A stretch of 64,000 nucleotides of DNA, taken from positions 12,598-76,597 of the forward strand of contig NZ_CP011457.1 in assembly GCF_001277295.1 (NCBI RefSeq). The letters run 5' to 3'. Source of the DNA: Anabaena sp. WA102. Lineage in GTDB: Bacteria > Cyanobacteriota > Cyanobacteriia > Cyanobacteriales > Nostocaceae. Numbering within the stretch: the first letter of the stretch is position 1; each line of letters starts with the position of its first letter. Shown piece by piece: positions 59,040 to 64,000 of the stretch. The position numbers and the translations under genes were made by a program. Under the pieces are notes generated by a model. That model was not told the origin of the DNA, did not search any database, and was given only the letters and a program-made list of their open reading frames with translations.

Positions 59040-61694
59040 ATGACAATAACATTCACAAACACCCGCTATATCGAAGATGGTTCGGTAGGTTCAATCGCCA
59101 CCGTTGCTGAATGGTCAGTGTGGAATTGTACTGAAAATAAATGGTCAAATGCACCTAGAGTAGTATTACGAAATATATTATTAGCAGGATTACATCCAAA
59201 ATTAGATTTTTGTATTGGGGAAATAGAAACAACAGAAACCAGGGCATCAGCATTAAACGCATTTAAACCTAAAGGTTATCAAGCAGCATTCTTTCTGGAT
59301 TTAGCCAGTGGTTCTAGAAATCATGGAAGATTCACATTCACTAATGAAAAAACCATCGGTAAAAAGTATTTTGGGGAAACAGCTAAAGACCAATGGAAAC
59401 GTATAATTTACGGTAGCATTTTGCATACTGGTTGTAAGAAACTGGTATACAAACAAATGAAATATGTAGTAGTAGATGATGAAAATAAAGATTCAGATGG
59501 TAACGACTTAGATGATGCAGTCAATAATATTCATTGGGAAACCGGGGATAGTCACGCCAAAGCTAGTAAAGCACTGATGCAATTACTGGGACTGCCATTA
59601 CAACAATTTAATCCCGATACTGGAGAAGACGAAGAACTTGAACCTGATGAAAATAAACCCTTACAATTTCGGGCAGCATTCAGAAACAACGATAATTTAG
59701 TAGAATGGATTGGTAAAGGTACTGTTGGTTATAACCCTAAACTCAACTCTTCTGAATTTGATTTAGTCATTCCCTTATCTTCACTCAAAGGCAATAAACC
59801 AGCGTTAGGAAATCATCAAGGTAAACTATTATTTGGTTTGGTGTTTGAAGGGGAATTACGCCGGGCTAAACCAGGATGGATGTTACTCCAGTGGTTCTCA
59901 TTTGAAGTGCTACAAAAAGATAATATCATCAGCAAATTAGAAGCTAAATGCGATCGCCTATCTCAAGCCTATAATTCCATCACTGACCTAGCGGAAATCC
60001 TGAGAATTGACCAATCAGAAGCGGAGGCAGAAATAGAAGAAGGTAGCGATCAACTCCAGTCCGAAGCTGAATATGAAAACACGATGATTCGGATTATTAA
60101 AGCCGATAAAGCGGGTCTTTTACTGTTACATCCCTATGTGGTAACTCGTATCAAAGAACGCATGAGGGCTGTATGGTTAAACTTAGCTAAAGCTGCGGGT
60201 ATCCGATTCTATTCAACAATGGCACAACCAGATGAATCCTTGGCTCATTATCATAGAGTATTACCAGATGGCAGAATCCAAGGTAAAAAAGTATTCTGCG
60301 CCCCGGACTTTGAACCGGGAGAATACATAGTTTTCTGTAATCCGATGCGACATTGGGGAGACTGTCAACTCTGGGAAAACAAACATGAGGGGACTTATGT
60401 AAATGCAACTGGTATTATGGCCGCACCTCGGTTACTACTACTGAACTTAGGACGTGATACGGATGGTGATTTTATACAATTAATCAAATCTTCTGCGTAT
60501 CCAAATATGAGAGAAGCGATCGCTAACTTCGATGAACCCCCAGCCACCAGGAAATTCCCCAAGATGGCGTTACAGGGGAACTTACAACAGATTGCGATTA
60601 ATAGCATGAATGATATGACTGGTGTAGTGGCTTCACTGTTGGCACGCGCCCGTTCTGGTAGTTGTGAACAGGTGGTATTGAATATTCCCGCCGGAGGTGA
60701 ACAAAAAGAAGATGAGGAAATGCCGATTATTGATTTTCTATCTCAGCAGGTACAAATTGCTGTTGATAGTTTAAAGTCTGCATATCCCAACAATAAAAAC
60801 GGATTAGATGCGGTCAGGGATTTTTTAAATGAACAGGGTGCGGAATCCCCTTGGTTAAAAGACTTCAAAGATAAGGAGTGTTATCTAAGTCGTAAATGCG
60901 CTGTTAAAGATGATGCTTTAGACACAATTTCCAGACTAGTGCAAACAGTTAATAGTTATTGGAAAGCCCCAGACCTGAGACTAGATTCTTCACCCAGGAC
61001 TTATGAAAATGTGTTGTTTGGTAATGTTGAATATGCACCAGCACAATTAGAGAAAGCAATGGCTGACCGGACAGAATATCGGGCAGCGATGAAAAAAGCA
61101 ATTCTTTGGAAAGAAGAAAATGATGATAGTACCCGCATGATCCGGGAAGTTTCCGAACTGTTTAAAGCCCGTAAGGAAAGTATTTATCAAACACCAAAAC
61201 CCGACGGTAGTTTATACCATCCTGAATCATGGGTTGCTGTGTATTGGAAAGTTGCACATCAAGCGGAAACAGGTGAAGCGGGCATGGTGTTTACAATGTT
61301 TGCAGATGAAATTATAGAAAAGTTGAAAAATATGCAACCCGAAATAGCCAAAGTTTTAAAAGTCTACGCAGTTCAACATGGTAGTTGGTCTGCCCCTAAA
61401 GCAACACCTTGGATAGGTCAGACAGTACAAATCCGTTCTAAAATAATAGAGCAGGGAGGTAAACAAAAATTAGCAATTGAGATGCAATTTCCTGATGCTA
61501 AACAACAATTTGGCTGGCATCATCTAGGATTAGTCGGCGAACAATATCGTCCTTATTACCCCCCAGGACTTACGAAAACTATGTTGGCTTATAGTACAAG
61601 GTTTGTGACTGCAACTGGGAAAACCAGTGAACTGACATTATTTGATCCCAATATGGACAAAGAGGATATCAAGGATTTTCTAACTTTTAAATAG
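59040..61694 (+). CDS. Putative single-chain two-barrel RNA polymerase (YonO/QDE-1-like)
   Basis: 884 residues. The key signature is LNLGRDTDGDFIQLI with D473-x-D475-G-D477, the metal-binding DxDGD of RNA polymerase double-psi barrels. Before it, NPMRHWGDCQLW (434-445) and GTYVNATGIMAAPRLLLL follow the order seen in beta-prime subunits and RdRP/YonO proteins. After it, NSMNDMTGVVASLLARA (about 520-536) occupies the place of the RdRP motif I-x-N-x-H-x-x-x-AD. A candidate first barrel carries lysines K250 and K253 (SLKGNK). Length suits this family. Second gene of the operon. DNA-dependent transcription is the expected activity; RNA-dependent synthesis is an alternative. Confidence 0.7.
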   Translation: MTITFTNTRYIEDGSVGSIATVAEWSVWNCTENKWSNAPRVVLRNILLAGLHPKLDFCIGEIETTETRASALNAFKPKGYQAAFFLDLASGSRNHGRFTFTNEKTIGKKYFGETAKDQWKRIIYGSILHTGCKKLVYKQMKYVVVDDENKDSDGNDLDDAVNNIHWETGDSHAKASKALMQLLGLPLQQFNPDTGEDEELEPDENKPLQFRAAFRNNDNLVEWIGKGTVGYNPKLNSSEFDLVIPLSSLKGNKPALGNHQGKLLFGLVFEGELRRAKPGWMLLQWFSFEVLQKDNIISKLEAKCDRLSQAYNSITDLAEILRIDQSEAEAEIEEGSDQLQSEAEYENTMIRIIKADKAGLLLLHPYVVTRIKERMRAVWLNLAKAAGIRFYSTMAQPDESLAHYHRVLPDGRIQGKKVFCAPDFEPGEYIVFCNPMRHWGDCQLWENKHEGTYVNATGIMAAPRLLLLNLGRDTDGDFIQLIKSSAYPNMREAIANFDEPPATRKFPKMALQGNLQQIAINSMNDMTGVVASLLARARSGSCEQVVLNIPAGGEQKEDEEMPIIDFLSQQVQIAVDSLKSAYPNNKNGLDAVRDFLNEQGAESPWLKDFKDKECYLSRKCAVKDDALDTISRLVQTVNSYWKAPDLRLDSSPRTYENVLFGNVEYAPAQLEKAMADRTEYRAAMKKAILWKEENDDSTRMIREVSELFKARKESIYQTPKPDGSLYHPESWVAVYWKVAHQAETGEAGMVFTMFADEIIEKLKNMQPEIAKVLKVYAVQHGSWSAPKATPWIGQTVQIRSKIIEQGGKQKLAIEMQFPDAKQQFGWHHLGLVGEQYRPYYPPGLTKTMLAYSTRFVTATGKTSELTLFDPNMDKEDIKDFLTFK

Positions 61695-62051
61695 TCTTAA
61701 AACAATCCTAATGATTCAGGATATAGAGTAAATCAGAGTTTTGGAATCTTTCTTAGTAATTGATGAAGAACTGGCTTCTCTATATTCTTGCTATCACCAA
61801 TATTCCTGATTCCTGATTCCTGATTCCTGATTCCTGACTCCTGATTCCTGATTCCTGATTCTTAATTCTTGACTCCTAACTCCTGACTCCTGACTCCTGA
61901 TTCCTGATTCTTAATTCTTAATTCTTAATTCTTGACTCCTAACTCCTGACTCCTGAATTATTCCAAAAAATCTTAGTTACCACTTGTCAAATTCACCTGT
62001 TTTTGAGTAATAATTAAATCATAATCTGATGCTGTTAAATGATACGAGAAT
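61695..62051. other. Intergenic region with heptamer repeats and HU promoter
   Basis: About 357 bases separating the polymerase-like gene and the HU-like gene. Its centre is the heptamer tract (61803-61956). The part after the tract to 62051 presumably holds the promoter of the HU-like gene. Confidence 0.5.
61803..61956. repeat. Short tandemly repeated heptamers (STRR)
   Basis: About 22 tandem copies of a 7-bp unit, TTCCTGA and variants CTCCTGA, CTCCTAA and TTCTTAA. Such STRR tracts are typical of heterocystous cyanobacterial genomes. Copy number is likely to vary between strains. Confidence 0.92.
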
Positions 62052-62567
62052 ATGAACGCCAACCTATCCGAATATTTGCAACAATCCACAGGATACAGTG
62101 AAGTAACTGTAAAAAGTGTGCTTGAATCTTTCTATAAATTTATTCAAGTTTCTCTTCGTGAGGGTGAGGAAGTGAGAATAGATAAATTTGGGGTTTTTTC
62201 CTTTAGAGATTTACCAGAACGTAAAGCCAGAAATCCCCGGACTGGTGAACAAATTGATGTTGATGCTAAACGCAAACCAACTTTCAAATTTTCTAAAGGT
62301 TTTGATATTCAACCTGACCCAGCAACATTGCCAATAATTGAAGCAATTAAGCATAATAGTCCGCCAATTCCCCCAATTCCCACAGAATTATTAATCCCAA
62401 ATAATCGCAGTTGGTTTATGAATATTGATAATCAACCTGTGGAAATATTTGAATCAGAATTAATCTCCAAAGGATTAACAACAATCACTCCATTATGGAG
62501 TAATACTACTGGCTGGAAACGTGCTGGTGAAATTCCTGAAATTGGGTATTTATTTAAGGTTGCTTAA
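62052..62567 (+). CDS. HU/IHF-like DNA-binding protein with GYF_2-like C-terminus
   Basis: A 171-residue protein. Residues 1-90 are a complete HU fold: helical dimer part, then EVRIDKFGVFSFRDLPERKARNPRTGEQI with the intercalating-arm region (RNPRTG). After a Pro-rich linker (PPIPPIPTE) comes a small domain RSWFMNIDNQPVEIFES... TTITPLWSNTTGWKRAGEIPEIGYLF, a GYF_2-like pattern, which in other proteins binds peptides or mediates interactions. The fusion is unusual for HU. Follows the polymerase operon on the same strand. Confidence 0.85.
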   Translation: MNANLSEYLQQSTGYSEVTVKSVLESFYKFIQVSLREGEEVRIDKFGVFSFRDLPERKARNPRTGEQIDVDAKRKPTFKFSKGFDIQPDPATLPIIEAIKHNSPPIPPIPTELLIPNNRSWFMNIDNQPVEIFESELISKGLTTITPLWSNTTGWKRAGEIPEIGYLFKVA

Positions 62568-62715
62568 CTAATTAAGGTTTTGGATCTTAAACATCTAAAA
62601 TCCAAAACCCTAAATCATAGTAAAATTAATTGAAAATTCTGTACCATACATTTGATAATTCGCATTACCACCAACTACTAATTTATTTTTTGTGTAGTTA
62701 AAATCAGTTTGGTAA

Positions 62716-63981
62716 TTACCAAGTAAATATTTTTAGTCCGTATAATTTACCGTCAAAACTTTGGAAATTTCCTATGACCAGTCCATTTGCAGTGTTGTAT
62801 GTTTGCGTAACTGGTTTTGAGGCTAAGACTCCATTTACATCTAGTGTTACTACATTATTGGATCTAATTATTTTGATGGTGTCTGGGGAATTAATACCAG
62901 ATACAGAATTTGGGATTGTAATAACATTATTCTGCCCAACACCAACATCAAAGCACCAATTCGAGCCATCTGGGCGCAGATTTAATAATCCGTCTGGCTC
63001 AACTCCCATGATATTAGAATATTGGGGATCAATTGCTAATTTAATTTCTATGGCGAAATCGGAATTAAAGTTTTCCTCTATGCCCTTGATGGTTAAAGAA
63101 GATGATCTTTTGACAAAGGACAGATGCTCACCTAATGAATCTATTCCAGCAGTCACATTATTAGCCAAAATGCTCAAACCATTGGCTAACATAGTAGCCA
63201 TATTTAATTGATAAGATTTATCAAAAAGCGTAGGTGTAGGCGTTGGTGCAGGTGTAGATGGAATAAACACCTCACAGACCTTGACAACACCATACAAGGG
63301 GTCTGAACCAAAGAAGGCGACATCACAAGTCCCAGACCCACTCACTGTTTTTTCAATCCAGGTGTTGTTGCGTCCATAACGAACGTGCTGCGACTCGCCG
63401 ACAGTAAAAGCACCCCCTTCTCCAGCCACTTGTACCCACGAACCTGCCGGAGGCGTTGGTGTTGGTGTTGTCGGTGTTGTTGGTAAACTTGCAATTATTT
63501 CCTGATATAACCAATTCTTAAAATCTCCAAATTTAACACCAGTGTTATTTCCAGGAACTGAATTATAAATAGAGATAATATCAGAATCCTTAATTGCACT
63601 TGCTTGAAGCACAGTCACAGGTAATGCTTGATCATAAATCACCAATTGAGCAGTTTTTACTGGGGCATATTTAGCACCTTTAATGCTAGAAAGAGATAAT
63701 GTTAAAAATTCATCTCCTTCGGTGTACATATCTTGAATTGGTTTGATATTGACAAATTTAGGAGTTACATCACCATCTACCCAAGTTAAAACCTGATTAA
63801 TTTTATCTATATCTTTACCTACGGTGGCAGTTTCAGTTTTGGCAGTAACTTTAACTGATACATTCCCTGTTGCCCCATCTTTACGTAATACCTGTACCTG
63901 TTCTGTCAACCATTCACCGGATTCAGTGATTTTATAAATTGGTTGACTAAATTGTAAAATTCCTGCTGTTGTTGTTGGCAT
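62716..63981 (-). CDS. Calx-beta / LamG-like repeat protein
   Basis: 421 residues. N-terminal Calx-beta-type domain (about 8-115: LQFSQPIYKITESGEWLTEQVQVLR and GDEFLTLSLSSIKG), a TPTPTP linker, a small beta domain, a second TPTP linker, then a C-terminal LamG/concanavalin-like domain (about 265-421, with VTLDVNGVLAS and FDGKLYGLKIFTW). No signal peptide is evident. It could be a surface or virion-fibre type protein. The start codon ATG at 63981 is inside the window; upstream sequence is cut off. Confidence 0.7.
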   Translation of the reverse strand: MPTTTAGILQFSQPIYKITESGEWLTEQVQVLRKDGATGNVSVKVTAKTETATVGKDIDKINQVLTWVDGDVTPKFVNIKPIQDMYTEGDEFLTLSLSSIKGAKYAPVKTAQLVIYDQALPVTVLQASAIKDSDIISIYNSVPGNNTGVKFGDFKNWLYQEIIASLPTTPTTPTPTPPAGSWVQVAGEGGAFTVGESQHVRYGRNNTWIEKTVSGSGTCDVAFFGSDPLYGVVKVCEVFIPSTPAPTPTPTLFDKSYQLNMATMLANGLSILANNVTAGIDSLGEHLSFVKRSSSLTIKGIEENFNSDFAIEIKLAIDPQYSNIMGVEPDGLLNLRPDGSNWCFDVGVGQNNVITIPNSVSGINSPDTIKIIRSNNVVTLDVNGVLASKPVTQTYNTANGLVIGNFQSFDGKLYGLKIFTW

Positions 63982-64000
63982 TTGTAGATTCCTATTGTTT

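Noticed and set aside
61803..61956. Heptamer tract as CRISPR or coding repeat
   Set aside because: The unit is 7 bp with no spacers and no long frame; it matches the STRR class of heterocystous cyanobacteria.

Overview
The window looks like a filamentous, heterocyst-forming type (Nostocales) cyanobacterium. Support comes from scattered GCGATCGC (HIP1) octamers, short tandemly repeated heptamers at about 61803-61956, Nostoc-style dispersed short repeats, a DevBCA-type exporter, Rpn/DUF4351 nucleases and cyanobacterial-style toxin-antitoxin pairs. The right half has plasmid or integrative-element character: parA/parB, tandem toxin-antitoxin pairs, a group II intron, and many short genes of unknown function.

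Layout. (1) About 0-18.5 kb is a minus-strand natural-product locus behind a TetR regulator. It reads FAAL-ACP, KS-AT-ACP, NRPS (docking-C-A-PCP-TE), SRPBCC protein, fatty acid desaturase, and a DevB/DevC/DevA exporter. A fatty acid would be adenylated, extended once with malonate, joined to one amino acid (the adenylation pocket reads as the Thr code) and released by the TE. An IS1634-family insertion with 6-bp target duplications cuts the PKS in its AT domain, so the pathway is probably broken in this strain. (2) 18.5-24.4 kb is a patchwork: XRE regulator, Rpn nuclease, frameshifted methyltransferase, PIN/UPF0175 pair and a tyrosine recombinase. (3) 24.8-30.8 kb is a four-gene transposition module: three different tyrosine recombinases plus a coiled-coil/HTH accessory protein, resembling Tn554 tnpABC. 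The third recombinase carries four tandem zinc-ribbon repeats. (4) 30.8-42 kb holds decaying genes (AbiEii-like interrupted by a 95-bp inverted-repeat element, frameshifted PPC protein), a ParA/ParB partition locus with flanking inverted repeats, adenine deaminase, a PAS protein, an SNase-like nuclease, an MNT/HEPN pair and a VapBC pair. (5) 42.1-51.8 kb is an array of about 20 short minus-strand genes. Most are preceded by the octamer GCTATCGC about 30-32 nt upstream of the ATG, and many are followed by an intrinsic-terminator-like hairpin, so each looks like a single-gene cassette. (6) 52.1-56.4 kb has two Rpn nuclease genes, one split by an antisense group II intron. (7) 57.4-61.7 kb is a plus-strand two-gene unit. 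It encodes a membrane-associated protein of unknown function and an 884-aa protein with the DxDGD active-site signature and surrounding motifs of two-barrel (double-psi beta-barrel) RNA polymerases of the YonO/QDE-1/RdRP single-chain type. HU-like and Calx-beta/LamG-like genes follow.

The most exciting reading, which is an inference, is that this mobile element carries its own single-chain RNA polymerase and a matching set of uniform promoter-like boxes in front of its cassette genes, giving a private transcription system.
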